A stretch of 64,000 bases of DNA from Paraburkholderia tropica (GCF_914484835.1 NZ_CAJZAR010000036.1:184197-248196), one strand, 5' to 3'; shown: positions 24,477 through 34,049, numbered from the stretch's first letter. Translations and numbers: made by a program. Notes: a model not told the origin generated them from the letters alone.

Positions 24477-26261
24477 ATGGCTGACAAGATGGATAAGGCT
24501 GAAAACGCGGACAAGACTGACAAGCAGACCGCCCCGCACAACCCCGCAGAAACGACCGGCATGAAGCGCGGATTGACCTCTTACGGCGATCAGGGCTTCT
24601 CGCTGTTCCTGCGCAAAGCGTTCATCAAGGGCGCGGGTTACACGGACCAGGCGCTCGACCGCCCGGTCATCGGCATCGTGAATACGGGCAGCGGCTTCAA
24701 TGCGTGCCATGGCAACATGCCGCAACTCGTCGAGGCCGTGAAGCGCGGCGTCATGCTCGCAGGCGGTCTGCCGATCGACTTTCCGACCATCTCGATTCAC
24801 GAGAGCTTCTCGTCGCCGACCTCGATGTATCTGCGCAATCTGATGTCGATGGACACCGAGGAGATGATCCGCGCGCAGCCGATGGACGCCGTCGTGCTGA
24901 TCGGCGGTTGCGACAAGACCGTGCCGGCCCAGTTGATGGGCGCCGCCTCGGCGGGCATGCCCGCGATCCAGCTCGTGACCGGCGCGATGCTCACGGGTTC
25001 GCATCGCAGCGAGCGCGTGGGCGCGTGTACGGACTGCCGCCGCTACTGGGGCAAGTTCCGCGCGAACGAAATCGATCAGCAGGAAATCGACGACGTGAAC
25101 AACCAGCTCGTCGCGAGCGTGGGAACGTGCTCGGTGATGGGCACGGCGAGCACGATGGCCTGCATCGCCGAAGCGCTCGGCATGACGGTGCCCGGCGGTG
25201 CGACCCCGCCTGCGGTGACGGCGGACCGTATCCGTGTCGCGGAGCAAACCGGCACGACCGCCGTCAAGCTGGCCAGCGAGCGGCTGACCATCGACCGCAT
25301 CCTCACGCCCAAGGCGTTCGAGAACGCGATGCGCGTGCTGCTGGCGATTGGCGGATCGACCAACGCCATCGTGCACCTGAGCGCCATCGCGGGCCGTCTC
25401 GGCCACACCATCGACCTCGATACGCTCGACCGCATGGGCAAGGAAACGCCGGTGCTGCTCGATCTCAAGCCGACCGGCCAGCACTATATGGAGGATTTTC
25501 ACAAGGCGGGCGGCGTCGCCACGCTGCTGCGCGAACTGAAGCCGCTGCTGCATCTCGATGCGCTGACCGTGAGCGGCCAGACGCTCGGCGAGCAGATCGA
25601 GGCGAGCGGCGCAGGCTTCAAGCAGGACGTGGTGCGCTCTTTTGCGCAGCCGATCTATCCGCAGGGCGGCCTTGCGGTGCTGCGCGGCAATCTCGCGCCA
25701 GGCGGCGCGATCATCAAGCAATCGGCCGCCGACGCGAAGCTGATGGAACACGAGGGCCGCGCCGTGGTGTTCGAGAACGTCGAAGACCTCATCGCGCGCG
25801 TCGACGACGACGCCCTGGACGTGAACGCCGACGATGTCCTCGTGCTCAAGAACATCGGCCCGGTTGGCGCGCCCGGCATGCCCGAAGCGGGCTACATCCC
25901 CATTCCGCGCAAGCTCGCGCGGGCCGGCGTGAAAGACATGGTGCGCATCTCCGACGGGCGGATGAGCGGCACGGCGTTCGGCACGATCGTCCTGCACGTG
26001 ACGCCCGAGGCGGCCGTCGGCGGCGCGTTGGCCTACGTTCGAAACGGCGACCGGATTCGGCTCAGCGTGGTGAATCGCGAGATCGCGCTGCTTGTTTCCG
26101 ATGAGGAACTCCAGCGCCGCGCGCAAGCCACGCCGATCAAGCGGCCGACGGCCGAACGTGGCTATCGCAAGCTGTTTCTGCAGACCGTCACGCAAGCCGA
26201 CGAAGGCGTGGATTTCGATTTCCTGCGCGCCGCCAGCCTTCAAAAAGACAAGCCGGATTGA
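24477..26261 (+). CDS. IlvD/Edd-family dehydratase (sugar-acid dehydratase-like)
   Basis: The 594-residue protein has the three cysteines expected for the [2Fe-2S] cluster: C77 (NACHGN), C145 (GGCDKT) and C218 (GTCSVMGTAST), plus SDGRMSGT near the C-terminus. Length and ACTDCRRYWGKFRANEI place it nearer the arabinonate/xylonate dehydratase group than biosynthetic IlvD. The start follows TTGGAGAAAC and yields a Lys/Asp-rich 28-residue leader (DKMDK, ENADKTDK) not needed for the fold. With the ACS transporter it probably converts an imported aldonate to its 2-keto-3-deoxy form. Confidence 0.9.
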   Translation: MADKMDKAENADKTDKQTAPHNPAETTGMKRGLTSYGDQGFSLFLRKAFIKGAGYTDQALDRPVIGIVNTGSGFNACHGNMPQLVEAVKRGVMLAGGLPIDFPTISIHESFSSPTSMYLRNLMSMDTEEMIRAQPMDAVVLIGGCDKTVPAQLMGAASAGMPAIQLVTGAMLTGSHRSERVGACTDCRRYWGKFRANEIDQQEIDDVNNQLVASVGTCSVMGTASTMACIAEALGMTVPGGATPPAVTADRIRVAEQTGTTAVKLASERLTIDRILTPKAFENAMRVLLAIGGSTNAIVHLSAIAGRLGHTIDLDTLDRMGKETPVLLDLKPTGQHYMEDFHKAGGVATLLRELKPLLHLDALTVSGQTLGEQIEASGAGFKQDVVRSFAQPIYPQGGLAVLRGNLAPGGAIIKQSAADAKLMEHEGRAVVFENVEDLIARVDDDALDVNADDVLVLKNIGPVGAPGMPEAGYIPIPRKLARAGVKDMVRISDGRMSGTAFGTIVLHVTPEAAVGGALAYVRNGDRIRLSVVNREIALLVSDEELQRRAQATPIKRPTAERGYRKLFLQTVTQADEGVDFDFLRAASLQKDKPD

Positions 26262-26288
26262 CCGGCGCGGGCAAGGCCGCGCGGCGCG

Positions 26289-27170
26289 TCACAACGGCCG
26301 GTTGAAAGTGACCGCGGCGGCCTGCGCGAACAGCTTCACCAACGCGAAGCGCGGCGAGTGCCGCGCGATCGCGAGCCCGATGCGGCGCACCGGCGCGCGT
26401 TCGGGCAGCGCAATCCGGGTAATCGCGAGACCGCTCGTCCACAGCGACGGCCAGTCGGGCACCAGCGAGACGCCGAGCCCTTTGTCGACGAGTGTCGCGA
26501 TGGCGAGCAAGCCGTCGATTTCGAGCCGCTGCCTCGGGTGCAGATCGTTGTCCCGCAGGTAGCGGTCGGCCAGTTGCCCGCCGAACACGGAGCGCGCGTA
26601 GCGCACGAAGGGCTCGGACGTCAGCAGTTCGTGCGCGTCGCGTCCTTGCATCGAGGCGTGCGCCACCACGACGAGCGGCTCCTCGGTCAGCGGATGCCAT
26701 TCGCACGTCTTGGGCATCGCGAACTGCGGCTCGACGACGATCGCGACATCGAGTTCGCCGGAGCAGACTTTCTTGCAGAGATCGACCGAGCTTCCCGTAT
26801 CGACGAAAATCTTGAGGTCGGGATACGTGGCATAAACGCCCTGCAAAACGGACGGCAGGATGCTGACCATGGCCGACTGGAACACGCCGACCCTCAGCTC
26901 GCCGACCTGCATCTGGCCGTCCTGCGCGATGGCCTGCATGTCGCGCACGGCACGCAGCAGCGCATGCGCGCTGTCCAGCACCTTCACACCTTCCGCGGTA
27001 GGTCCGACGTTGCGCCCCGAGCGTTGAATCAGCGTGGTGCCCAGGCTTTCTTCGAGTGAGCGAATGCGCGCGGCAACCGCGGTTGCCGTCAGCCCAAGAC
27101 GTCGCGCGGCTTCAGCGATAGAACCGCTCTCCACCACCGCGACAAAACTCTGCACATAACGAATGTCCAT
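26289..27170 (-). CDS. LysR-family transcriptional regulator
   Basis: A 293-residue protein with N-terminal helix-turn-helix MDIRYVQSFVAVVESGSIAEAARRLGLTATAVAARIRSLEESLGTTL and a substrate-binding domain (GELRVGVFQSAMVSILPSVL). It converges on the dehydratase gene, with 27 bp between them. It may regulate the transporter/dehydratase pair, but its own promoter faces the 2OG-oxygenase-like gene. Confidence 0.92.
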   Translation of the reverse strand: MDIRYVQSFVAVVESGSIAEAARRLGLTATAVAARIRSLEESLGTTLIQRSGRNVGPTAEGVKVLDSAHALLRAVRDMQAIAQDGQMQVGELRVGVFQSAMVSILPSVLQGVYATYPDLKIFVDTGSSVDLCKKVCSGELDVAIVVEPQFAMPKTCEWHPLTEEPLVVVAHASMQGRDAHELLTSEPFVRYARSVFGGQLADRYLRDNDLHPRQRLEIDGLLAIATLVDKGLGVSLVPDWPSLWTSGLAITRIALPERAPVRRIGLAIARHSPRFALVKLFAQAAAVTFNRPL

Positions 27171-27300
27171 GACCTATTTTATGACACGGACGGGCGGCTT
27201 TGGTAGCCGCTTTCGCGTATGCACTCGCGCAGTGGAAAGATAACGTTAGGATCACAGAATAATATCGACCGACCTGCGGGCGGCGCAATGGCGTCGGCCC

Positions 27301-28080
27301 TTAATCCCTCGCCATGCGCCGCAGCCGGCGCGCGTGCAATTGCTGCGAAAACCCTTTGAACCGGCTGCGCTCGTGCGGATCGCCGAAATGCATGAGCACC
27401 GTGCAGCGCACGCTCGCGGGCAGACAGGCCTGATTCGCATGCAGCGAGCGCATGCCCCAGAAGAAGTAGAGATTGCCCGGCGTCAGCGGCACGATCTTCG
27501 CCGACAACCAATGCTGCACGCGCTCTTTACGCCAGAGCCGTTTCAGCAATTTCTCCATCATGAGCTTCTCAAGAATGTTCACGACCGCGGATCGCCGCGC
27601 GTCGCGCAGATTCGGAAACATCAGCAGATGGCCCGGCGGCTCACCCGGCGCGTTGGGTATCAAAACCGGCAGCAGCACCGTGACGACATAGGAGTCGTAG
27701 TGAAAGTTGAGCGCATGTCGGAGTCCGTGCGAGCCGGTCAGCACGCGCAACACCGGAAAAATCCGCTCGCTCGGCGGCGGCGTGCGCATTTTCCCTTCGT
27801 AGAGCGATCGCAACAGCGCGTGCAAACCCGCGTCCTCGATCAGCGGACGCAGACAGGTGTCGGCGGTCCACGCCGTGCCCTCGCAACTGAAATACTGACC
27901 GCCGCGCCGCGCGATCTGATCGCCGACGAAGCCTCGCATTCGCGCAATGATCTCGTCGGGCACGACGTCATGCAGCACCGCGACGCCGGTTTCGTCCATC
28001 GACTCGGCCAGGCTTTGCGCGCTGGCCGCGCTGACCCTGGCGTATCCGTCGATCGACATACCGTGGTTGAAAGCACTCAT
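27301..28080 (-). CDS. 2-oxoglutarate/Fe(II) oxygenase-like (PhyH-type) protein
   Basis: The 259-residue protein has a jelly-roll dioxygenase pattern: H127-x-D129 in FHYDSY, distal H214 in SLHANQ and R225 in VRCTVLMHFG, the expected Fe(II) and 2-oxoglutarate ligands. The start MSAFNHG at 28080 is preferred because the upstream 90 residues are Arg-rich and non-domain. The substrate is unknown. It stands alone, divergent from the GGDEF-EAL gene. Confidence 0.78.
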   Translation of the reverse strand: MSAFNHGMSIDGYARVSAASAQSLAESMDETGVAVLHDVVPDEIIARMRGFVGDQIARRGGQYFSCEGTAWTADTCLRPLIEDAGLHALLRSLYEGKMRTPPPSERIFPVLRVLTGSHGLRHALNFHYDSYVVTVLLPVLIPNAPGEPPGHLLMFPNLRDARRSAVVNILEKLMMEKLLKRLWRKERVQHWLSAKIVPLTPGNLYFFWGMRSLHANQACLPASVRCTVLMHFGDPHERSRFKGFSQQLHARRLRRMARD

Positions 28081-28348
28081 CGAAATCCCCCAGCGTGGTT
28101 TCGGAATGAAATGCAAATGCAATCTTAGCCAACGACGGATCGTGACCGAAATCGGTACTCCGTTACGTGCGGATTCGTACAGATAGGCGGCGTTGGCGCT
28201 TAAGCACGCCTTGTGGTCGCTTTGTGTTCGCCCTTTGCGTGCGCACTCCCGGGTCGTCGGGTCAGATCGGCTTATTTGAACGGCGCGCGAGGCTCGCCGC
28301 ATGAACGACGGTCCGATCTTCAGTTCGCCGCATCGCTGCCGATAACGC

Positions 28349-30001
28349 ATGAAGACTACTCATGCTTTATCCGTAATGCGCGCTTCTACCTGTCAGATAC
28401 TCCGGCACGTTCTGGGCCTCGCGGCCACCGTGCTTGCGACGGTGTTCGCGCTATCCTGTCTCTGGGAGTTCAAGCTCGAACGCTGGGCCATGCACGCGCT
28501 CGGATTCACCTACGAACCGTCATTCGAGTTTTCCGAACGCTGGCGTTTCATCCTCACGTCGTCGAGCTTTGCAATCGTCGCGCTCATCGCTCCCTCAATC
28601 TGGTTGAGCCGGTCGTTGCGCACGCAAAAAGACGGCTATAGCGCGCTGCGGCGCGCGCAGGTGCAGAGCGAAAAGCTCGCACGCCACGATCCGCTCACGG
28701 GGCTGTTCAACCGGCGCGTCTTCAACGAGCACCTCGCGGCGGCATTCGACCACGCGCAAGGCGCGGCCGTCTTTCTCATCGATCTCGACGACTTCAAGCG
28801 CATCAACGACGGCCACGGTCACGCGATGGGCGACAAGGTGCTGTGCGAACTCGCCGGGCGGCTGCGCCATCTCGCCAGGCACTCGGAGGCCTGCGTCGCG
28901 CGTATCGGCGGCGACGAATTCGCCATGATCGTCAACGACATCGACAAGACGCGCCTCGCCGCGCTGGCGATCGACATCCTGGCCCATCTCGGCGCGCCGC
29001 TCGCTTCGCTGGATGACGCCACCACGGTGAGCGCGACCGTCGGCATCAGCATCGCGCATCTCGACGCGGACTTGCCGGATGCGCTGCTCCATTGCGCGGA
29101 CCATGCCATGTATCGCGGCAAGAGCGCGGGCCGCGCGACGTTTCATTTCTACGAGCCGGGCTACGAAAAGGCGCAGCAACTCGCCAGCCAGTTCGAATCC
29201 GATCTCGCGCTCGCGATCGAACACGATCAGATCGAGCCGTTTTTTCAGCCGATCGTGAGCTTGCCCGAGCAGCACGTCGTCGGATTCGAAATCCTCGCGC
29301 GCTGGCGCTGCCCGCAGCGCGGCTTGCAGGCGCCGGTGAATTTCGTGCCGGTCGCGGATCGCCTCGGGCTGATTCCGAAAATGACGTTCTCGCTGCTGGC
29401 CAGATCGATCGAGTGCGCGCGCGACTGGCCCGATCATCTGACGCTCGCGATCAACGTGACGACTTCGATGCTCGAAGAAACAGGCTTCGCGGACCGGCTG
29501 CACACTGCCATCACCGAACAGGGATGGTCGGCGCGCCGGCTCGAAATCGAAATTACCGAGCAGGCGCTGGTCTCGGACATCGCGGCGGTGCGGGAAAACC
29601 TCTCGAAACTGCAGTCGCGCGGGATCACCGTTGCGCTCGACGATTTCGGCACCGGCTATTCCGGGATCTATCACCTGACTCACCTCTCGATCGACAAGAT
29701 CAAGATCGACCGGTCCTTTCTCAACACGCGGATCCAGGAACACGAGAAGGTCGTGGCCGCCGTGCTCGGGCTCGCACGCAGTCTGCGCATCAAGGCGACC
29801 GCCGAGGGCGTCGAAGACGAGGACGTTGTGCTGTGGCTTTCGACGCAGCCTTGCGATTTCGCGCAGGGCTATCTGTTCGGCAAGCCGATGCCGGCGCAGC
29901 AGGTCTCGCAGCTTGTCGAAGCGCTGCGCGAACGGCCGCGTCCGCTGCGATCCGATTGCGGCACGGAGCCGATGCCGGGCATCGCGGCGAGCGAGGCCTA
30001 G
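28349..30001 (+). CDS. Membrane GGDEF-EAL cyclic-di-GMP protein
   Basis: 550 residues with two N-terminal membrane segments (about 18-40 and 68-88), a GGDEF domain with an intact GGDEF at 187-191, and an EAL domain whose signature is EIL (314-316). Other EAL hallmarks are kept: AINVT, EITEQAL, DDFGTGYSG, KIDRSF and ATAEGVED. It is therefore a candidate bifunctional diguanylate cyclase/phosphodiesterase. There is no sensory domain beyond the short periplasmic loop. It is not obviously linked to its neighbours. Confidence 0.92.
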   Translation: MKTTHALSVMRASTCQILRHVLGLAATVLATVFALSCLWEFKLERWAMHALGFTYEPSFEFSERWRFILTSSSFAIVALIAPSIWLSRSLRTQKDGYSALRRAQVQSEKLARHDPLTGLFNRRVFNEHLAAAFDHAQGAAVFLIDLDDFKRINDGHGHAMGDKVLCELAGRLRHLARHSEACVARIGGDEFAMIVNDIDKTRLAALAIDILAHLGAPLASLDDATTVSATVGISIAHLDADLPDALLHCADHAMYRGKSAGRATFHFYEPGYEKAQQLASQFESDLALAIEHDQIEPFFQPIVSLPEQHVVGFEILARWRCPQRGLQAPVNFVPVADRLGLIPKMTFSLLARSIECARDWPDHLTLAINVTTSMLEETGFADRLHTAITEQGWSARRLEIEITEQALVSDIAAVRENLSKLQSRGITVALDDFGTGYSGIYHLTHLSIDKIKIDRSFLNTRIQEHEKVVAAVLGLARSLRIKATAEGVEDEDVVLWLSTQPCDFAQGYLFGKPMPAQQVSQLVEALRERPRPLRSDCGTEPMPGIAASEA

Positions 30002-30088
30002 AAACGGCGGCGGGCCTGTCGCTTGCTACGGATTTCGACATCGTCGAATCTGCCGGTTCGGCGCAACTCGTAGCGGGAGACGGCCACC

Positions 30089-30643
30089 ATGCAAAAGAAA
30101 ATGCTCGTCGCGGCGCTCGCCGGCGCCGCGCTGCTCGTGGGCGCCTGCGCCACGATTGCGCGTCCGGGCCCGGTTGGCAATCGCGCGGTCCCCGAGCCCG
30201 CAAGGCCCGTGGACCTGACGCAATACATGGGCCGCTGGTACGAGCAGTTGCGCTACGAGGCGTCGTTCGAAAAGGACATGGACGAGGTCACGGCCGATTA
30301 TTCGCTCAATCCCGACGGCAGCGTGAAGGTCGTCAATCGCGGCCGTCGCGCCGGGGCGAAAGCGTTCAGCGAATCGGCCGGAAAAGCGAAAGTCGCGGAC
30401 CCGGCGACGAACGCCAAACTCAAGGTCTCGTTCTTCGGGCCGTTCTATGGCGATTACTGGATTCTCGATCACGCCGACAATTACGACTGGTCGATCGTGG
30501 GCGAGCCCTCGGGCCGTTATTTGTGGGTGTTGACGCGCGCGGCGCGCCCGTCGCCTGACGTGCTCGACCGTCTGCGCAAACGCGTTGAGGCGCTGGGGTA
30601 TGACGGGTCGCTCATCAGGGTGACCCGTCATGACACGGATTGA
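30089..30643 (+). CDS. blc: Lipocalin lipoprotein (Blc-like)
   Basis: A 184-residue lipoprotein with lipobox ending VGAC (Cys20) and the lipocalin signature YMGRWYEQLRYEASFE, then ADYSLNPDGSVKVVNRG and FGPFYGDYWILD. It matches bacterial outer-membrane lipocalin Blc, which binds lysophospholipid or fatty acids. It follows the GGDEF-EAL gene by 87 bp. Confidence 0.9.
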   Translation: MQKKMLVAALAGAALLVGACATIARPGPVGNRAVPEPARPVDLTQYMGRWYEQLRYEASFEKDMDEVTADYSLNPDGSVKVVNRGRRAGAKAFSESAGKAKVADPATNAKLKVSFFGPFYGDYWILDHADNYDWSIVGEPSGRYLWVLTRAARPSPDVLDRLRKRVEALGYDGSLIRVTRHDTD

Positions 30644-30666
30644 TCGTGCGATCGCCGCTATAAAAC

Positions 30667-30690
30667 CGGCGCGCGTCAGCACGCGCGCCG
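30667..30690 (-). terminator. Intrinsic terminator of the TonB-receptor gene
   Basis: CGGCGCGCGT (30667-30676) pairs perfectly with ACGCGCGCCG (30681-30690) around a 4-nt loop. Read on the minus strand the stem is followed by GTTTTATA, consistent with termination after the gene ending at 30700. It may also serve the convergent lipocalin gene. Confidence 0.7.
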
Positions 30691-30699
30691 CCCTCGTCG

Positions 30700-33111
30700 T
30701 CAATAGCGCCAGGTGAGATTCACGCTGCCATTGAGCGGCGCCGCATACGTGCTGTAGCTGTATTCCATCGACGACCAATACTTCTTGTCGAGCGCGTTGT
30801 TCAGCGTGCCGGTGATCGTGAAGTGCTTGTTCACGTCGTAGCGCGCCATGAAATCCAGCACCGTGTACGCGCCCTGACGCGCCATGCCCACGCCTTCGTC
30901 GACGTAGCTCGTGGCGCTCTGCCAGCGCACGCTCGTGCCCACGGTCAGCTTGTGATCGAAGTACGGCAGGCGATACGTCGTCGACAGATGCGCCGATTTG
31001 CGCGGCACGAACAGTTGCGTCGCCTGGCCGTTGTCGTCGGTCACGCGCAGGATCGTCGCGCCCGCACTCACGTTCCAGTCGTTCGTGATCTGCCCGGACA
31101 CTTCGGCCTCGATGCCTTCGGACGTGGCGTCGCCGCCCGAGTAATAGTATTGGCCCGTGTCCTCGTTGAAGCCCGCCTCGGTGGCGATATTCGACTGGTG
31201 AATGCGATACACCGTGAACGAGGTATTGAGCCGGTTATCGAAGAACGCGCCCTTGATGCCCGCTTCCGCGCTGCGGCCGCGCGCGGGTCCGAGCAATTGA
31301 TTGTCGACGTTGAGCTGATACTGCGGATTGAAAATCTTGGTGAAGCTCGCGTACGCGGTGATCTGGTTCGTCAGATCGTAAGTCAGGCCGATATACGGCG
31401 CCGACCCGGCCGATTGCTGGTTATAGCTCGTGCCCGCCGAGTCGCCGCTGCTGGCCGCCTGCGTATAGTTAATGCCCAGCAGCAGATGCGCGCGATCGGT
31501 CAGGCTCCAGCGCGACGACGCGTAAAGCGAGCGCCGCACATCGAGATAATGCACGCGCGTGGCGTTCTCGCCCCACGACGTCGGCTCGGGATACGATCCC
31601 GCCAGCAGTTCGGCATAGCTGACCGGCACGCCGTCGCCCACGCCTTCCGACGACGGATTCGTGAATTCCGAACGCGAGAAATTCGCGCCGAAAGTCAGGT
31701 CGTGCGTGCGGCCGAACAGATCGATCTTGCCGCTCAAGCTCGAATCCAGCACGATCTGCCGGTTCGATGATTCGTAGGCCGAAGTATAGGAATTGACGCC
31801 CGAGCCATCCGATTCGAGCGATCCATACGGATAAAAGAACTTGGCGTTGTTGTAAATATCGCTCCAGTTGGCCGAGGTTTTCCACGTCCAGCGCTGGCCG
31901 AGCTGCTGCTTCACTTCCGCGAACGCGCGTTGTTCCTGCGTGTTGAAGAACGCCCATTTCGGCGCCATGCTCGCGTGCACGTCGTAGTTGAGCGCATTGC
32001 CCGACGCGTCGAGCAAGGGCAGGCCGCCCCAGCTTGCGCCGTCGAGCCGGTTGTACTCGTAGCTGAAGCCCGCGGTGGCCAGCGTGCTCGGCGTGAGGTT
32101 CGCCTCGACCACGCCGTAGATACCGTCCTTGCTCGGCTTCAGGCGGTCGGTATAGGAGTTGCCGTCTTCATGAAATGCGACCAGCCGCCCCGCCACCGTC
32201 CCGGCCTTGTTCAGCGGCCCGGAAATATCGACATCGACGCGCTTCGTATCCCACGAGCCATACGAAATACCGGCCTTGGCCTGGAAATCGTAGGTCGGAC
32301 GCTTGCGGATGAAATTCACGGTCGCGGACGGATTGCCGGTTTCGGCGTTCAATCCGTCCGCGCCTCGCAGCACTTCGACGCGGTCGTAAAACGCCATGTC
32401 GATGTCGCCATATTGCGAGGTGTAGACGAGCGGAATGCCGATGCCGTCGAACTGCAGATTGGTGATCTGGAAGCCGCGCGAGGTGAAATCGGTCGCGTAC
32501 GAATCGTACGGTTCGACGGTCACGCCCGTGATATGGCGCAGCGCGTCGTTCACGCCGTTGAGCTGGAAGTCGTCCATCTCCTGGCGCGTGAGCACGGACA
32601 CCGATTGCGGCGTTTCCTTCGGCGATAAGGCGATCTTGCTGCCCGCCGTCGTCGACTTGATCGTGTACGAGTGGGTCTGCTCGGTGGGCCGCTGCTCACC
32701 GCCTTCGGCCGCGACCACGACCGCCGGCAGCGTGTTGTCCGTCTCGCTGACCTCGGCGGGCGCCGGCGCGATCGTCACCGTGCCGCCCTGGGTATCGGCG
32801 GCCAGTCCGCTGCCCTTGAGCACCTGGCCGAGCGCCGCGCCCGCCGTCATGCGCCCGGACACCGCGGGCGACGTCTTGCCCGCCACCAGCGACGACTTGA
32901 CCAGCAATTGAAGATTGGCCTGGCGCGCGACTTCCTTGAGCGCGTCGCCGAGCGGCTGCGCCGGGATCGAGAAGTCGGTCAGCGCGGCGGGCGCGGCGGC
33001 CGAGGCCGAGGCCGAGGGAGTTTGCGCGCGGGCAGCGGGCGCCTCGAACACGGCCACGGCGAGGATGACCGAGGCCGCCAGCGTGGCGAGCGGAAAACGG
33101 GGGTACATCAT
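30700..33111 (-). CDS. TonB-dependent siderophore receptor with N-terminal signalling (STN) domain
   Basis: About 803 residues: signal peptide, an STN domain (FSIPAQPLGDALKEVARQANLQLLV), a plug (ETPQSVSVLTRQEMDD, then VEVLRGADGLNAETGNPSATVNFIRKRP) and a beta barrel ending in NLTWRY. It is of the FpvA/FoxA type, in which the STN domain signals to an anti-sigma factor. No FecI/FecR pair is adjacent here; the one at 57831-59542 serves a different receptor. The ATG at 33111 is 9 nt after GGAG; the ATG at 33126 is also possible. A Fur-box-like site lies upstream. Confidence 0.92.
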   Translation of the reverse strand: MMYPRFPLATLAASVILAVAVFEAPAARAQTPSASASAAAPAALTDFSIPAQPLGDALKEVARQANLQLLVKSSLVAGKTSPAVSGRMTAGAALGQVLKGSGLAADTQGGTVTIAPAPAEVSETDNTLPAVVVAAEGGEQRPTEQTHSYTIKSTTAGSKIALSPKETPQSVSVLTRQEMDDFQLNGVNDALRHITGVTVEPYDSYATDFTSRGFQITNLQFDGIGIPLVYTSQYGDIDMAFYDRVEVLRGADGLNAETGNPSATVNFIRKRPTYDFQAKAGISYGSWDTKRVDVDISGPLNKAGTVAGRLVAFHEDGNSYTDRLKPSKDGIYGVVEANLTPSTLATAGFSYEYNRLDGASWGGLPLLDASGNALNYDVHASMAPKWAFFNTQEQRAFAEVKQQLGQRWTWKTSANWSDIYNNAKFFYPYGSLESDGSGVNSYTSAYESSNRQIVLDSSLSGKIDLFGRTHDLTFGANFSRSEFTNPSSEGVGDGVPVSYAELLAGSYPEPTSWGENATRVHYLDVRRSLYASSRWSLTDRAHLLLGINYTQAASSGDSAGTSYNQQSAGSAPYIGLTYDLTNQITAYASFTKIFNPQYQLNVDNQLLGPARGRSAEAGIKGAFFDNRLNTSFTVYRIHQSNIATEAGFNEDTGQYYYSGGDATSEGIEAEVSGQITNDWNVSAGATILRVTDDNGQATQLFVPRKSAHLSTTYRLPYFDHKLTVGTSVRWQSATSYVDEGVGMARQGAYTVLDFMARYDVNKHFTITGTLNNALDKKYWSSMEYSYSTYAAPLNGSVNLTWRY

Positions 33112-33134
33112 CAGGGACATCTCCAACGGGTAAC

Positions 33135-33151
33135 GTAATAAGAACCATTAC
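33135..33151. promoter_or_regulatory. Fur-box-like site upstream of TonB receptor
   Basis: Read on the minus strand the site is GTAATGGTTCTTATTAC, matching about 13 of 17 positions of the Fur-type sequence ATAATGATTCTCATTAT. It lies 24 bp upstream of the preferred receptor start, consistent with iron repression. Confidence 0.6.
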
Positions 33152-33266
33152 CAATGAAGACGCACGACCCGCTCAAACCCTGACATTGCTAATAAACATT
33201 TTTTAAGCGGTCGCGGAAACCCGCCATTACAAAGTATTTCCGGCGCCGCCGGGGCCACGGCTCAGC

Positions 33267-34049
33267 TCAGCCCTGCCCTTCCGGGTCGGGCACGAAGCAA
33301 TAGCCTTCGCCGCGCACCGTCCGTATCCAGCGCGGCCGCGTGGGCACGTCTTCCAGCAGCGCGCGCAGGCGCGCGACCGCCACCGTGATGCTGTCGTCGC
33401 GGACGCAACCGCGCATGAGCGTCACGAGGCGGCTGCGCGAGAGCGTTTCCATGGGCCGCTGCGCGAAGACCGTGAGCAGCGCGAACTGGCTGTCGGTCAT
33501 CGCTTGCGGCTCGCCGTCGCGCAGCAGCGTGCGCGACGAGAACACGATCCGAAACGGGCCGAAGCGCAGATCGCGCAGCCCGCGCGCCTCGTTCCCGATC
33601 GCGGCCGCCGACGCGCCTGGTGCGCTCAGCGCGCCAGCGGGCGCGCGGCGCAGCACGGCGCGGATGCGCGCGAGCAGTTCGGAGGGCACGAAGGGCTTCG
33701 CGAGGTAATCGTCGGCGCCGAGTTCGAGGCCGATCACGCGGTCGATCGCATCGGCCAGCGACGAGAGCACGATGACCGGCGTGGCGTCGCCATGTCCGCG
33801 CAGATCCTTGAGCGACGCGAAGCCGTCGCCGTTCGGAAAGCTGCGCTCCATCAGCACGAGATCGGGCGACGCCGCGCGAATGTCGTGCGGCAACTGCGCG
33901 GGCGTGTGCAGCAGCGAGACGTCGAAACCCGCCTCGCCGAGAAAATGCGCGAGCAGCGCGCATAGCGTGTGGTCGGGATCGACCACGAGAATATGGGCCG
34001 ACGCTGGTTTCATCTGCGGCTTGATCTGCGGCTTGATCTGCGGCTTCAT
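33267..34049 (-). CDS. Atypical OmpR-family response regulator (phospho-acceptor Asp replaced by Glu)
   Basis: A 260-residue protein: receiver domain, then an OmpR-type winged-helix domain (SQFALLTVFAQRP and IRTVRGEGYCF). At the expected phosphorylation site it reads LVLMERSFP, so Glu68 replaces Asp; the acidic pocket reads VVDPD rather than EDD; Lys118 (AKPF) is kept. It is therefore probably not phosphorylated in the usual way. The N-terminus has a KPQI repeat encoded by a 12-bp tandem repeat. The ATG at 34049 has AGAGGTG upstream. It is the last gene of the efflux operon, 67 bp after the outer-membrane-factor gene. Confidence 0.88.
   Translation of the reverse strand: MKPQIKPQIKPQMKPASAHILVVDPDHTLCALLAHFLGEAGFDVSLLHTPAQLPHDIRAASPDLVLMERSFPNGDGFASLKDLRGHGDATPVIVLSSLADAIDRVIGLELGADDYLAKPFVPSELLARIRAVLRRAPAGALSAPGASAAAIGNEARGLRDLRFGPFRIVFSSRTLLRDGEPQAMTDSQFALLTVFAQRPMETLSRSRLVTLMRGCVRDDSITVAVARLRALLEDVPTRPRWIRTVRGEGYCFVPDPEGQG

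Noticed and set aside
23091..26243. Open frame of about 1050 codons antisense to the ACS transporter and dehydratase genes
   Set aside because: It spans two clear genes and their spacer, has no domain pattern, and shows shadow-type composition.
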